Positions 41,618-50,486 of a DNA stretch of 64,000 nucleotides are shown here, piece after piece; within the stretch, counting starts at the first letter, position 1, and every line of letters begins with the position of its first letter. The stretch is from NCBI RefSeq assembly GCF_025515305.1, contig NZ_JAOPHT010000015.1, positions 1-64,000 on the forward strand. The letters are read 5' to 3'. The position numbers were made by a program, and so were the translations under genes. This DNA is from Roseicyclus sediminis (GTDB lineage Bacteria; Pseudomonadota; Alphaproteobacteria; Rhodobacterales; Rhodobacteraceae). The notes under the pieces are model-generated. The model saw nothing but the letters and a program-made list of their open reading frames with translations. It did no database searches and was not told the DNA's origin.

Positions 41618-42700
41618 TCAGTTCGGGATCTCGCCCGTCAGGCCCTCGACATAGAACGCCATGCCGGCAAGCGTGCCGTCATCGGCGATCTCGCCCTCGG
41701 CAAGCCATGCGGTGCCGTCCTGCCGGTTGATCGGGCCGGTGAACGGGTGGTACTCGCCGGACTGCATCGACTCCATCAGCGCGGTGGCCGATGCGCGGAC
41801 CTCTTCCGGGATCGCCTCCGACATTTCGCCGATCAGCACCATGCCCTCGGGCATGCCTTCCCAGGTGTCCGACTGTTCCCAGGTTCCTTCCATCGCCTCG
41901 CCGATGCGGCGGATGTAGTAGGGGCCCCAGTTATCGATGATCGAGGCCACGCGCGGCAGCGGGGCGAACTGGATCATGTCGGAGGCCTGGCCGAAGCTGA
42001 TCGCACCTGCTTCCTGCGCCACGGTCTGGGGCGCGGTCGAGTCGGTGTGCTGCATGATCACGTCGGCGCCCGCGTCGATCAGCGCCTGGGCCGCGTCGGC
42101 CTCGGCGGCGGGATCGAACCAGGTGTAGGCCCAGATGACGCGGAACTCGACGTCGGGGTTCACTGCCCGGGCGTGGAGATAGGCCGAGTTGATGCCGCGG
42201 ATCACTTCCGGGATCGGATAGGAGGCGATGTAGCCGACGATGTTCGACTCCGTCATGTGTCCGGCGATATGGCCGATCACCGCCCGGCCCTGGTAGAAGC
42301 GCGCCGAGTAGGTCGAGACGTTCGGATGCTCGCGCAGGTAGCCCGTGGCATGCTCGAAATAGACATCGGGGAAGCGGCCCGCGGCGGCGTTCGTGGCCTC
42401 ACCGTAGCCGAAGGACGTGGTGAAGATCATGTCCGCGCCGTCGAGGATCATCTGGGTGATGACCCGCTCGGCGTCCGCGCCTTCGGGGACGCTCTCGGCA
42501 TAGACGGTCTCGACCGCATCGCCGAAGTGCTCTTCGACCGCGAGGCGGCCCTGGTCGTGCGTCCAGGTCCAGCCGTAGTCGCCGATCGGGCCGACATAGA
42601 CGAAGCCGACCTTGAACGGGTCGTCCTGCGCCATGGCGCCGCCTGCGGCGAGGCTCAGGGCCGTCAGCGCCGCGGCCAGTGTCTTGATCGGGGTTTTCAT
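41618..42700 (-). CDS. BMP-family purine/nucleoside-binding protein
   Basis: 360-aa periplasmic binding protein. Signal peptide (MKTPIKTLAAALTALSLAAG...AMA), then VGFVYVGPIGDYGWTWTHDQGR, ADMIFTTSFGYGEATNAAA and ASYPIPEVIRGINSAYLHAR, the pattern of the BMP subgroup found beside xanthine dehydrogenase. It is the receptor for the ABC proteins encoded upstream and is placed last in the operon, just before the terminator. Its GGAGG overlaps the end of the K+ channel gene. Ligand (xanthine, hypoxanthine or nucleoside) is inferred from context. Confidence 0.92.
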   Translation of the reverse strand: MKTPIKTLAAALTALSLAAGGAMAQDDPFKVGFVYVGPIGDYGWTWTHDQGRLAVEEHFGDAVETVYAESVPEGADAERVITQMILDGADMIFTTSFGYGEATNAAAGRFPDVYFEHATGYLREHPNVSTYSARFYQGRAVIGHIAGHMTESNIVGYIASYPIPEVIRGINSAYLHARAVNPDVEFRVIWAYTWFDPAAEADAAQALIDAGADVIMQHTDSTAPQTVAQEAGAISFGQASDMIQFAPLPRVASIIDNWGPYYIRRIGEAMEGTWEQSDTWEGMPEGMVLIGEMSEAIPEEVRASATALMESMQSGEYHPFTGPINRQDGTAWLAEGEIADDGTLAGMAFYVEGLTGEIPN

Positions 42701-42705
42701 GTGGT

Positions 42706-43482
42706 TCAATCCTCCAGGTTGGTATTCTCAGTGTTGGTGTTCCGGGACTTGGGTTTGCCGTCGGAAACCGGGGGCGGGGCCGCGCCCTTCCGGCTGTCCA
42801 TGAGCGAGGCCGTGATGAGGCCCGCAGGCACCGCGATGACGCCGATCCCGACCATCAGCACGAGGCCGGTGAAGATCCGCCCCCCCACCGTGATCGGGTA
42901 GACGTCGCCGTAGCCGACCGTCGTCAGCGTCGCGAGCGCCCACCACAGGCTCGACGGGATCGAGCCGAAGACCTCGGGCTGCGCGATGTGCTCGAAATGG
43001 TAGATCCCCACCGCCGAGAGGTAGAGCACCACCCCGGCGATGAAGAGGAAGATGCCGAGCTCCGCCCTGACCTCCTGGAAGGCGCGCGCGATCCGGTCGA
43101 GCGCCCGGTTGGCCTTGAACAGCTTCATCAGCCGGATCAGCCGCAGAAGCCGCATGGCGCGGATCGTCGTGAGGTCGGGAAACAGGAACACGACCGCCGG
43201 CACCACGGCCACGAAGTCGATGATCCCCCAGAAGCTGAAGGCATAGGATAACGGCTTCGGCGAACAGGCCAGCCGCAGGACGTACTCGACCGCGAAGACC
43301 GCGAGGATCGCCATTTCGAGACCCGCCAGCGGCGCGTAGAGGCGTTCCGGGAGCCCCGGCATCGTCTCGACCGCGATCACGATGGCCGACACCAAGATCA
43401 GCGCGTAGATCACGAGCGCCACGCTGCGCCCGATCCGCGGATGGGTTCCATCGAGAATGTCGATGATCTCGCTGCGCCGCAT
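42706..43482 (-). CDS. Voltage-gated-type potassium channel (six-TM)
   Basis: 258 aa. S1-S4 (about 18-123) include a sensor helix with basic residues every third position (Arg108, 111, 114, 117, Lys120). The pore region carries the selectivity filter TTVGYGD (187-193) between S5 (about 142-162) and S6 (about 202-227). The C-terminal tail is short and polar (KSRNTNTENTNLED) with no RCK domain. It sits between the second permease and the binding protein of the purine transporter, with gaps of 8 and 5 bases, so it must be cotranscribed. A channel in this place is unexpected. Confidence 0.92.
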   Translation of the reverse strand: MRRSEIIDILDGTHPRIGRSVALVIYALILVSAIVIAVETMPGLPERLYAPLAGLEMAILAVFAVEYVLRLACSPKPLSYAFSFWGIIDFVAVVPAVVFLFPDLTTIRAMRLLRLIRLMKLFKANRALDRIARAFQEVRAELGIFLFIAGVVLYLSAVGIYHFEHIAQPEVFGSIPSSLWWALATLTTVGYGDVYPITVGGRIFTGLVLMVGIGVIAVPAGLITASLMDSRKGAAPPPVSDGKPKSRNTNTENTNLED

Positions 43483-43490
43483 GGACCCCC

Positions 43491-44411
43491 CTAGCCGCTG
43501 GCATGGAACACCTTGCCAAGGGCTGCGGGCGCGTTCAACGCGGCACGTGCGCGGTCTGACGAGATGAGGACGAGAACGATGATCGTCACGAGGTAGGGCG
43601 AGCTGTCAAGGAGCGCGACCGGCACGTTCACCTCGGCTGCCTGGAGGCGCAGCTGCAACGCCGAGATGCCGCCGAAGAGCCAGGCGCCGAGCAGGACCCG
43701 CCAGGGTTTCCACGAGGCGAAGACAACGAGCGCCAGCGCGATCCAGCCCGCGCCCGCCGTCATCCCCTCGATCCAGTTCTGCACCCGCGCCACCGACAGG
43801 AAGGCGCCACCGAGGCCGGCGCAGGCGCCGCCGAAAAGGATCGCGAGAAAGCGGATGCGGATGACCTTGTAGCCCAGCGCATGGGCGGCGTCGTGGCTTT
43901 CGCCGACGGCGCGGATGACGAGGCCGGTTCGCGTATGCTGCAGGAGAAACCAGACCGCCACCACGAGCAGGACGGCGAGGTAGATGATGAGCGGATGGCT
44001 GAAGAGGATCGGCCCCGCGACGGGAATGGCCTGCATCGACGCCGGGAAGAGATCGGGCACCGGGGGCAGGGACGAGCCCGGGTAACCCACGCCCAGAAGC
44101 GCCGCGAGCCCGATGCCGAAAAGCGTCAGCGCGAGCCCTGTCGCCACCTGGTTGGAAAGCAGAAGCTGGGTCAGGACGCCGAACACCGCCGACAGGATCA
44201 TGCCGCCGGCCATCCCCGCGAGAAAGGCGAGCGTCACGGACCCGGTCTCGACCGCGGTGATGAAGCCCGTGACGGCGCCGATGATCATCATTCCTTCGAC
44301 GCCGAGGTTGAGGACGCCGGTCTTCTCGACCACCAACTCGCCGATCGCCGCCAGAAGGACGGGCGTCGAGACGATGATGAGCGCGACGATGAGGGTGACG
44401 GGATCGATCAT
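43491..44411 (-). CDS. Nucleoside/purine ABC transporter permease 2
   Basis: 306-aa inner-membrane permease of the BPD_transp_2 family, of the NupQ/YufQ type: GELVVEKTGVLNLGVEGMM near the N-terminus, ATGLALTLFGIGLAALLG, AVGESHDAAHALGYKVIRIR (ATPase-contact loop). ATG overlaps the stop of the 86-aa gene (ATGA). Heterodimer partner of the permease at 44665-45750. Confidence 0.92.
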   Translation of the reverse strand: MIDPVTLIVALIIVSTPVLLAAIGELVVEKTGVLNLGVEGMMIIGAVTGFITAVETGSVTLAFLAGMAGGMILSAVFGVLTQLLLSNQVATGLALTLFGIGLAALLGVGYPGSSLPPVPDLFPASMQAIPVAGPILFSHPLIIYLAVLLVVAVWFLLQHTRTGLVIRAVGESHDAAHALGYKVIRIRFLAILFGGACAGLGGAFLSVARVQNWIEGMTAGAGWIALALVVFASWKPWRVLLGAWLFGGISALQLRLQAAEVNVPVALLDSSPYLVTIIVLVLISSDRARAALNAPAALGKVFHASG

Positions 44412-44668
44412 AGTGACAGCCCCGCCAGGTTCGGGTCGCTCGGCCAGAGGCATGCCGCGACCATGCCGGAGACGAAACCGAGCGGCAGGCCCGGGACGCG
44501 CGCCCGCGGCTTCGCGTCGGTCTTGGGTTCGATGCGGGCCGCACGGACCCCGCTGGAGTGGGCCCGGCCCGCGCGGCCATGTGCGGCCATCCCGAGGAAC
44601 GGGCCGACCACCACGTTGACCGTGTTCTTCAGCCAGTGGCCCGGTGACATGGCGCGCCGGCCGCTCAT
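44408..44668 (-). CDS. 86-aa protein of unknown function inside the purine ABC operon
   Basis: Unrecognised small protein wedged between the two permease genes. Its ATG overlaps the permease-1 stop and its stop overlaps the permease-2 ATG, both as ATGA, so it is almost certainly translated. It has a hydrophobic stretch at 13-30 (WLKNTVNVVVGPFLGMAA), a basic middle (31-59; seven Arg/Lys) and a second hydrophobic stretch at 60-75 (GLPLGFVSGMVAACLW). That suggests a hairpin-like or peripheral membrane protein, perhaps a transporter subunit or assembly factor. Confidence 0.8.
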   Translation of the reverse strand: MSGRRAMSPGHWLKNTVNVVVGPFLGMAAHGRAGRAHSSGVRAARIEPKTDAKPRARVPGLPLGFVSGMVAACLWPSDPNLAGLSL

Positions 44669-45750
44669 GCTGCGGCCTCCCGTGCCCACTTGATGCGGTA
44701 GTTCGACAGGACGTCGAGCGCGAGAAGGAAGAACAGAAGCATTCCCTGGAAGGCCTGGATCGCGGGCGCGGGGATGCCGAGCATGAGCTGCGCAAGCTCG
44801 CCCCCGATATAGGTCAGCGCCATGAGCAGGCCGGCAAAAAGGATGCCGATCGGGTTCAGCCGCCCGAGGAAGGCCACGATGATCGCGGTGAAGCCATAGC
44901 CCGAGTTGAAGTCGATGGAGATCTGGCCCGCGGGCCCCGAGACCTCGAACAGGCCCGCGGCACCCGCCAGCGCGCCCGATATGCCGAGGCACAGCAGCAC
45001 GAGGCGGTTCGGTTCCACGCCGGCGAAGCGCGCCGCGCGCGGTGCCTGCCCCGCCAGCCTGATGTGGTAACCCAGCACGTGCCGGTTCATCAGCACATAG
45101 GCCGCGATGACGGCGATGAAGGCGGCGAGGACGCCCCAGTGCATGCCGGTTCCCGCGATCAGTTCGGGGTTGTCGGTGCCCGGATGGCGCGAGAGATTGC
45201 GGCTTCCCGGGAAGCCCATCGCGTCGGGGTTCCTCAGCCAGTTCGTCGCGGCGGAGGCGAGGATGGCCTCTGCGACGTAGACGAGCAGGAGCGACACGAG
45301 GATTTCGTTGGTGCGGAACCGGGTCTTCAGGATCGCGGGGATCATCGCCCAGGCCCATCCGCCGAGAAGCCCGGCGATCACCATGCCCGGGAAGATCAGC
45401 GGGTTTTCCGACGGGTAGAAGGCCAGGCCGAATCCCGCCCCGCAGATAGCGCCGATGATGTATTGCCCCTCGGCACCGATGTTCCAGATGCCCGCGCGGA
45501 ACCCGAGCGACAGGCCGATCGCGATCAGGATGAGCGGTCCCGCCTTGATGAGCAGTTGCGGGCGCGAGTAGCTCGCGAACTGCTCCGAAAACAGCGGGTC
45601 CCAGAAGATGATGCGGATCGCGGCGACCGGGTCCTTGCCGAGCAGCGCGAACATGATCCCGCCCGCGATCATCGTCAGGATCACCGCGACGACAGGCGTT
45701 GCCGCGCCCCAGAAGCGGGACGGCGTGGGGCGTTTTTCCAGCCGGATCAC
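44665..45750 (-). CDS. Nucleoside/purine ABC transporter permease 1
   Basis: 361-aa permease of the NupP/YufP type: about ten hydrophobic helices, with LSLGFRAGIWNIGAEGQYIIGA (the conserved IGAEGQ signature), NEILVSLLLVYVAEA and FNSGYGFTAIIVAFLGRLNP. The GTG start overlaps the ATPase stop (GTGA). Longer upstream reading is shadow of the ATPase gene. Confidence 0.93.
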   Translation of the reverse strand: MIRLEKRPTPSRFWGAATPVVAVILTMIAGGIMFALLGKDPVAAIRIIFWDPLFSEQFASYSRPQLLIKAGPLILIAIGLSLGFRAGIWNIGAEGQYIIGAICGAGFGLAFYPSENPLIFPGMVIAGLLGGWAWAMIPAILKTRFRTNEILVSLLLVYVAEAILASAATNWLRNPDAMGFPGSRNLSRHPGTDNPELIAGTGMHWGVLAAFIAVIAAYVLMNRHVLGYHIRLAGQAPRAARFAGVEPNRLVLLCLGISGALAGAAGLFEVSGPAGQISIDFNSGYGFTAIIVAFLGRLNPIGILFAGLLMALTYIGGELAQLMLGIPAPAIQAFQGMLLFFLLALDVLSNYRIKWAREAAA

Positions 45751-47279
45751 TGCGCCGCCTCCGGCTCGGGCGCGATGTCGTGCATGTCGTGTGCGCCTCC
45801 GAGCATCAGGCCGATCTCCTCCATTGTCAGCCCGCGCGCGGGGCGCGACGCCGAAAGCCGCCCCTCGTTCAGCGCGCAGAAGCGGTCCGATATCTCCAGC
45901 AACTCGTCGAGATCCTGGCTGATGACGACCACCGCCGCCCCGTTCTGCGCGAGATCCAGAAGCGCCTGCCGGATCGACGCGGCGGCTGAGGCGTCGACAC
46001 CCCAGGTCGGCTGGTTCACGACGAGGACATCGGGCGCCTGCAGGATCTCGCGCCCGATCACGTATTTCTGGAGATTGCCGCCCGACAGCGCGCGCGCGGC
46101 GACCGCGGGCCCGGGCGTGCGCACGTCGAAGCGTTCGATGATCTCTTCGGCGAAGGCGCGCGCGCGGCCCCAGCCGACGAAGCCCGAGCGGTCGAGGCCC
46201 CGGCGGACCCTGCCCGTCAGAACGGCGTTTTCGATCAGGCTCATGTCGGGCGCGGCGGCATGGCCCAGCCGCTCCTCCGGGGCGCAAAGCAGCCCCGCGC
46301 GCCGCCGTGCCTCGGGCCCGGTCGCGCCGATGGGCGTTCCCTTGAGTTCGATCATGCCCGGCGCGACCGGCCGCTCACCGGAAAGCGCGGCCAGAAGCTC
46401 GTCCTGCCCGTTGCCCGCGACGCCGCCGATCCCAAGAACCTCGCCCGCGCGCACCTCCATCCCGATATGGCGCAGCGGCGTGCCGAAGGGCGTCGCCGGC
46501 TCCAGCGAAAGGCCTGCGACATGCAGAAGGACCTCGCCGGGTTCGGACGCATCCCGCGCCGGCGTGGCGAGCGACTTGCCCACCATCATCTCGGCCATGT
46601 CGGCGGCCGACACCTCGCGCGGCGTGCAGCTTCCGACGACCTTGCCCAGCCTCAGGATCGTGGCCGCGTCGCACAGCGTCCGGATCTCCTCGAGCTTGTG
46701 GCTGATATAGAGGATCGCCGTTCCTTCGGAGGAAAGCTTCCGCAGCGTGTGGAACAGGATCTCCACCTCCTGCGGCGTCAGCACGCTGGTCGGCTCGTCC
46801 ATGATCAGGAGCTTGGGGTCCTGCAGCAGGCAGCGGATGATCTCGACCCGCTGGCGCTCGCCGGCCGAAAGGTCGCCCACCATCCGTGCGGGGTCGAGCG
46901 GGAGGCCGTAGGCGCGGCTCACGTCCTGGATGCGGCGGGCGAGGTCGCGGGGCCTGGGCGGATCCTCCATGCCGAGCGCGATGTTCTCGGCGACGCTGAG
47001 GGCCTCGAACAGGCTGAAATGCTGGAACACCATCGCCACGCCCGAGGCGCGCGCCGCGCGCGGTTCGGCCGGCGTGTAGGCCGAGCCCCCGAGCGTCATG
47101 GATCCCGAGTCCGGCCGCACGAGACCGTAGATCATCTTGACCAGTGTCGACTTGCCCGCGCCGTTCTCGCCCAGAAGGGCGTGCACTTCTCCGGGCGCGA
47201 TCGAGAACGACACGTCGTCGTTGGCCACGACCCCCGGATAGGCCTTGGTCAGCCCCCTGATCTCGAGGAGTGCCGTCAC
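45747..47279 (-). CDS. Nucleoside/purine ABC transporter ATP-binding protein (two NBDs)
   Basis: 510 aa, a tandem ATPase of the CUT2/nucleoside class. First NBD: Walker A LLGENGAGKSTLVKM, signature LSAGERQRVEI, Walker B LLIMDEPTSVL. Second NBD: degenerate Walker A (GIGGVAGNGQDELL), signature ALSGGNLQKYVIGRE, DVLVVNQPTWGVD. The asymmetry is usual for this group. GTG start 16 bases after xdhC. Together with two permeases and the BMP receptor it forms a complete importer. Confidence 0.95.
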   Translation of the reverse strand: MTALLEIRGLTKAYPGVVANDDVSFSIAPGEVHALLGENGAGKSTLVKMIYGLVRPDSGSMTLGGSAYTPAEPRAARASGVAMVFQHFSLFEALSVAENIALGMEDPPRPRDLARRIQDVSRAYGLPLDPARMVGDLSAGERQRVEIIRCLLQDPKLLIMDEPTSVLTPQEVEILFHTLRKLSSEGTAILYISHKLEEIRTLCDAATILRLGKVVGSCTPREVSAADMAEMMVGKSLATPARDASEPGEVLLHVAGLSLEPATPFGTPLRHIGMEVRAGEVLGIGGVAGNGQDELLAALSGERPVAPGMIELKGTPIGATGPEARRRAGLLCAPEERLGHAAAPDMSLIENAVLTGRVRRGLDRSGFVGWGRARAFAEEIIERFDVRTPGPAVAARALSGGNLQKYVIGREILQAPDVLVVNQPTWGVDASAAASIRQALLDLAQNGAAVVVISQDLDELLEISDRFCALNEGRLSASRPARGLTMEEIGLMLGGAHDMHDIAPEPEAAQ

Positions 47280-47295
47280 GCGTTCCCGTCCCCCG

Positions 47296-48054
47296 TCATC
47301 CCTGTCGGACCGGCCTTCCTGCCGATTCTTTGTGCAACTGCTCTTTCAGTAGCCGCGCGGCCACGCCGACGGCAATGGCCTGAGGGTGTTTGCCAAGTCC
47401 CGGATCCCCGATCGGACAGTCGATGCGCGAAATTTCAGCATCCGCGTGGCCAAGCGCGGCGAGCCTGGACCGGAACCGCGCCCACTTGGTTTCCGACCCG
47501 ATCAGCCCGCAGGTGGCGAACCCCCGGCGCAGCGCCGCGTCGCAAAGCGCGAGGTCGATGTCGTGGGAATAGGTGAGGATCAGGTGATGGGCGTTGCCGG
47601 GCGCATGCGGCATCAGCCGCGGCGGATCTGCCGCGATCAGCTTCGCGACCCCCTGTGCAATCGCCGCCGGGAAGCGCTCGGCCGCCGTATCGACCCACGT
47701 GACCGAGAGGTCCGGCAGCGGTGCAAGGACCGATACCAGCGCGCGGCCCACATGCCCCGCACCCCAGATCCAGGCCGGCGCGCCTTCGCCCCGTTCCAGC
47801 GCCTCCGCAACCTCGAAACGCAGGGTGACCGCCCCGCCGCAGCACTGCCCGAGCCCGGGACCGAGCGCCATCTGCCGCGTGTCCGTGCCCCGCCCATCGG
47901 CCAGCATCCGCCGCGCCTCGGCCATCGCCTCCCATTCCAGCGCGCCGCCGCCGATCGTGCCCTCGATGCCGTCTACGGTGACAAGCATCTGCGTCCCGGC
48001 CTCGCGCGGGGCCGAGCCTCGCGTGGAGACGACCGTGACGCGAACGCCCCTCAT
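47296..48054 (-). CDS. xdhC: Xanthine dehydrogenase accessory protein XdhC
   Basis: 252 aa. XdhC binds and sulfurates molybdenum cofactor and inserts it into XdhB; it is not part of the mature enzyme. STRGSAPREAGTQMLV and GTIGGGALEWEAM form the N-domain; WIWGAGHVGRALVSVLAPLP is the Rossmann-type C-domain. Its ATG overlaps the xdhB stop. The N-terminus starts at the first conserved strand and is somewhat shorter than usual, without the customary 15-20 leading residues. Confidence 0.93.
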   Translation of the reverse strand: MRGVRVTVVSTRGSAPREAGTQMLVTVDGIEGTIGGGALEWEAMAEARRMLADGRGTDTRQMALGPGLGQCCGGAVTLRFEVAEALERGEGAPAWIWGAGHVGRALVSVLAPLPDLSVTWVDTAAERFPAAIAQGVAKLIAADPPRLMPHAPGNAHHLILTYSHDIDLALCDAALRRGFATCGLIGSETKWARFRSRLAALGHADAEISRIDCPIGDPGLGKHPQAIAVGVAARLLKEQLHKESAGRPVRQG

Positions 48055-50486
48055 CCCCGGGCGCGGCCGACCGCCGCCAGCACCGCCTCGGGGGTCGCGG
48101 GCGCCTGCAGATCGGGAAAGTTCGGACCAGCTGCGGCGCAGGCATTGCCGAGCGCGGAAAACACGCTGATCCCCAGCATGAAGGGCGGCTCGCCCACGGC
48201 CTTGGAGCGATAGATCGTCTCCTCGCGGTTCTCGCCGTCCCAGAGCTCCACGTTGAAAACCTCCGGCCGGTCGGAACAGGCCGGGATCTTGTAGGTCGAG
48301 GGCGCGTGCGTGCGCAGCCGTCCGGCGCCATCCCAGACCAGTTCCTCCATCGTCAGCCAGCCGGCCCCCTGCACGAAGCCGCCCTCGATCTGCCCGATAT
48401 CGAGCGCGGGGTTCAGCGACCGCCCGCAATCGTGGATGATGTCGGTCCTGAGGATCCGGTTCTCGCCCGTCAGCGTGTCGATCACCACCTCGGAACAGGA
48501 GACGCCATAGGCGAAGTAGAAGAACGGCCGCCCGCGCCCGGCGATGCGGTCCCACTCGATCTTGGGCGTGCGGTAGAACCCCGTCGCGCTGAGGCTGACG
48601 CGGGCCATGTAGGTGCGGCTCACGGCCTCCTCGAAGGTCATCTCCGCGGACCCCGCCCTGACCATCCCGCCCTCGAAGACCACCGCGGCGGGCTCGGCCT
48701 GCAATTCGGGGGCCACGACCTCGGCTATCCGGTCCCGGATCTCGTCGCAGGCGGCCTTCACCGCCATGCCGTTCAGGTCCGAGCCGGAGGACGCCGCCGT
48801 GGCGCTCGTGTTCGGAACCTTCGCGGTATCCGTCGCGGTGATCTTCACGCGCTCGGGGCCCACGCCGAACCTGTCGGCGGCCACCTGCGCCACCTTCTGG
48901 AACAGGCCCTGTCCCATCTCGGTCCCGCCGTGGTTCATGTGGATCGACCCGTCCTGGTAGACATGGACCAGCGCGCCCGCCTGGTTCAGATGCGTCAGCG
49001 TGAAGGAGATGCCGAACTTCACCGGCGTCACGGCGATCCCACGCTTGAGGACCTCGTTCGCCTCGTTCCAGGCCGCCACGGCCGTGCGCCGCGCCTCGAT
49101 CTCCGCGACCTCTTCCAGCCGTGCGGTCATGGCGCGCAGGATGAAATCCTCCACCTCCATCCCGTAGGGCGTGGTGTTCCCGGCCTCCATCGGCACCGGC
49201 GAATGCGCCCCCCCGAACCGTTTCGAATGCCCCGAACCGGTCTCGACCTTCACCGATCCGCGTCCCGCGAGGTCGGCCGTGTCCAGCACTTCCCCCTTCA
49301 TCTTTCCCGAAGTACGCATTGCGGCGTTTGCCCCATGCGCCTCGGCTTCCGCGTAGAAATTCCGCCGTCGCACCTCCAGGGGGTCGAGGCCAAGCGTATG
49401 GGCCACGTGGTCCATCACCCGCTCGATCCCCACCATCCCCTGCGGGCCGCCGAAGCCGCGGAAGGCCGTCGCGCTCTGGGTGTTGGTCTTCAGCCGGTGC
49501 GAGGTGATCCGCGCATTGGGCAGGAGATAGGCGTTGTCGGCGTGCAGCATCGCCCGGTCGGCCACCGGCAGGCTCAGGTCCATCGACCAGCCGCAGCGGA
49601 TCATCTGCACGAAGTCGACGCCGAGCAGCCGCCCGTCGCGGTCGACGCCGGCGCGATAGTCGATCCGCGCGTCGTGGCGCTTGCCGGTGACCGTGAAATC
49701 GTCGTCCCGGTCGTAGCGCATCTTGGCGGGCCGGCCGGTGCGCGCGGCCACCACCGCGCAGGCGATGGCGAGGTGGTTGCCCTGGCTTTCCTTGCCGCCG
49801 AAACCGCCGCCCATGCGCCGGACCTCGACGCGGACCGCGTGCATGGGACGGCCGATCGCGTCGGCCACCTTGTGCTGGATCTCGGTGGGGTGCTGCGAAG
49901 AGGAATGCACGATCATGTCGCCCGCCTCCTGCGGCAGGACGAGGGCCGCCTGTCCTTCGAGGTAGAAGTGCTCCTGCCCGCCGATCTCGAGGCTTCCCTC
50001 GATCACGTGCGGGGCGCGGGCGAGCGCGGCATCGACGTCGCCCTTGGCATAGACGCGCGGGCCCTCCTCGAAGATCGAACCCGCCGCGATCGCCTCGTCG
50101 ATGGTCAGGATCGGCCGCTCCTCGGCGATCTCGACCACCGCAAGCGCCGCGGCCCTGCGGGCCAGCAGGTGGCTTTCGGCGGCGACGAGGAACAGGGGCT
50201 GGCCCGCGTAGTGGATCGTCCCGTCGCTCAGGAGCGGTTCGTCATGGGCCGAGGGGGAACAATCCGGGATCTGCGCAAAGTCCTCGCCCGCGAGCACGAG
50301 AACGACGCCCGGCGCGCTGCGCACCGCCGTGAGGTCGAGGCGGACAAGGCGGCCCTTCGCCACCTTCGACAGGCCGAAGGCGAGGTGCAGGCAGTCGCGC
50401 GGGACGGGGACGTCGTCGACGTAGCGCGCGGCTCCGGTGACGTGGAGGGGGGCCGCGTCGTGGGGCAGGGCCTTGTGGACGCTCAT
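48051..50486 (-). CDS. xdhB: Xanthine dehydrogenase molybdopterin-binding subunit
   Basis: 811 aa. Large Moco subunit oxidising hypoxanthine and xanthine to urate. [20 protein letters not shown] opens it; [25 protein letters not shown] (Moco contact) and [20 protein letters not shown] are diagnostic. Residues about 380-436, between RRRNFYA and [11 protein letters not shown], form an apparent insertion of about 55 residues; its start (MRTSGKMKG, Met390) is an in-frame translation of the intergenic repeat (49292-49320). ATGA overlaps with both xdhA and xdhC. The enzyme may still be active, as the insert lies in a surface region by family alignment from memory. Confidence 0.94.
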   Translation of the reverse strand: MSVHKALPHDAAPLHVTGAARYVDDVPVPRDCLHLAFGLSKVAKGRLVRLDLTAVRSAPGVVLVLAGEDFAQIPDCSPSAHDEPLLSDGTIHYAGQPLFLVAAESHLLARRAAALAVVEIAEERPILTIDEAIAAGSIFEEGPRVYAKGDVDAALARAPHVIEGSLEIGGQEHFYLEGQAALVLPQEAGDMIVHSSSQHPTEIQHKVADAIGRPMHAVRVEVRRMGGGFGGKESQGNHLAIACAVVAARTGRPAKMRYDRDDDFTVTGKRHDARIDYRAGVDRDGRLLGVDFVQMIRCGWSMDLSLPVADRAMLHADNAYLLPNARITSHRLKTNTQSATAFRGFGGPQGMVGIERVMDHVAHTLGLDPLEVRRRNFYAEAEAHGANAAMRTSGKMKGEVLDTADLAGRGSVKVETGSGHSKRFGGAHSPVPMEAGNTTPYGMEVEDFILRAMTARLEEVAEIEARRTAVAAWNEANEVLKRGIAVTPVKFGISFTLTHLNQAGALVHVYQDGSIHMNHGGTEMGQGLFQKVAQVAADRFGVGPERVKITATDTAKVPNTSATAASSGSDLNGMAVKAACDEIRDRIAEVVAPELQAEPAAVVFEGGMVRAGSAEMTFEEAVSRTYMARVSLSATGFYRTPKIEWDRIAGRGRPFFYFAYGVSCSEVVIDTLTGENRILRTDIIHDCGRSLNPALDIGQIEGGFVQGAGWLTMEELVWDGAGRLRTHAPSTYKIPACSDRPEVFNVELWDGENREETIYRSKAVGEPPFMLGISVFSALGNACAAAGPNFPDLQAPATPEAVLAAVGRARG
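49292..49320 (+). repeat. Repeat module A embedded in the xdhB coding sequence (copy 3)
   Basis: Plus strand CCCCCTTCATCTTTCCCGAA continues AGTACGCATT and differs from the intergenic copy at 58941 by about one base over the shared 23. In xdhB (minus) it is translated in frame as [10 protein letters not shown]. No hairpin module accompanies it. It lies within the extra segment of XdhB. Confidence 0.75.
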
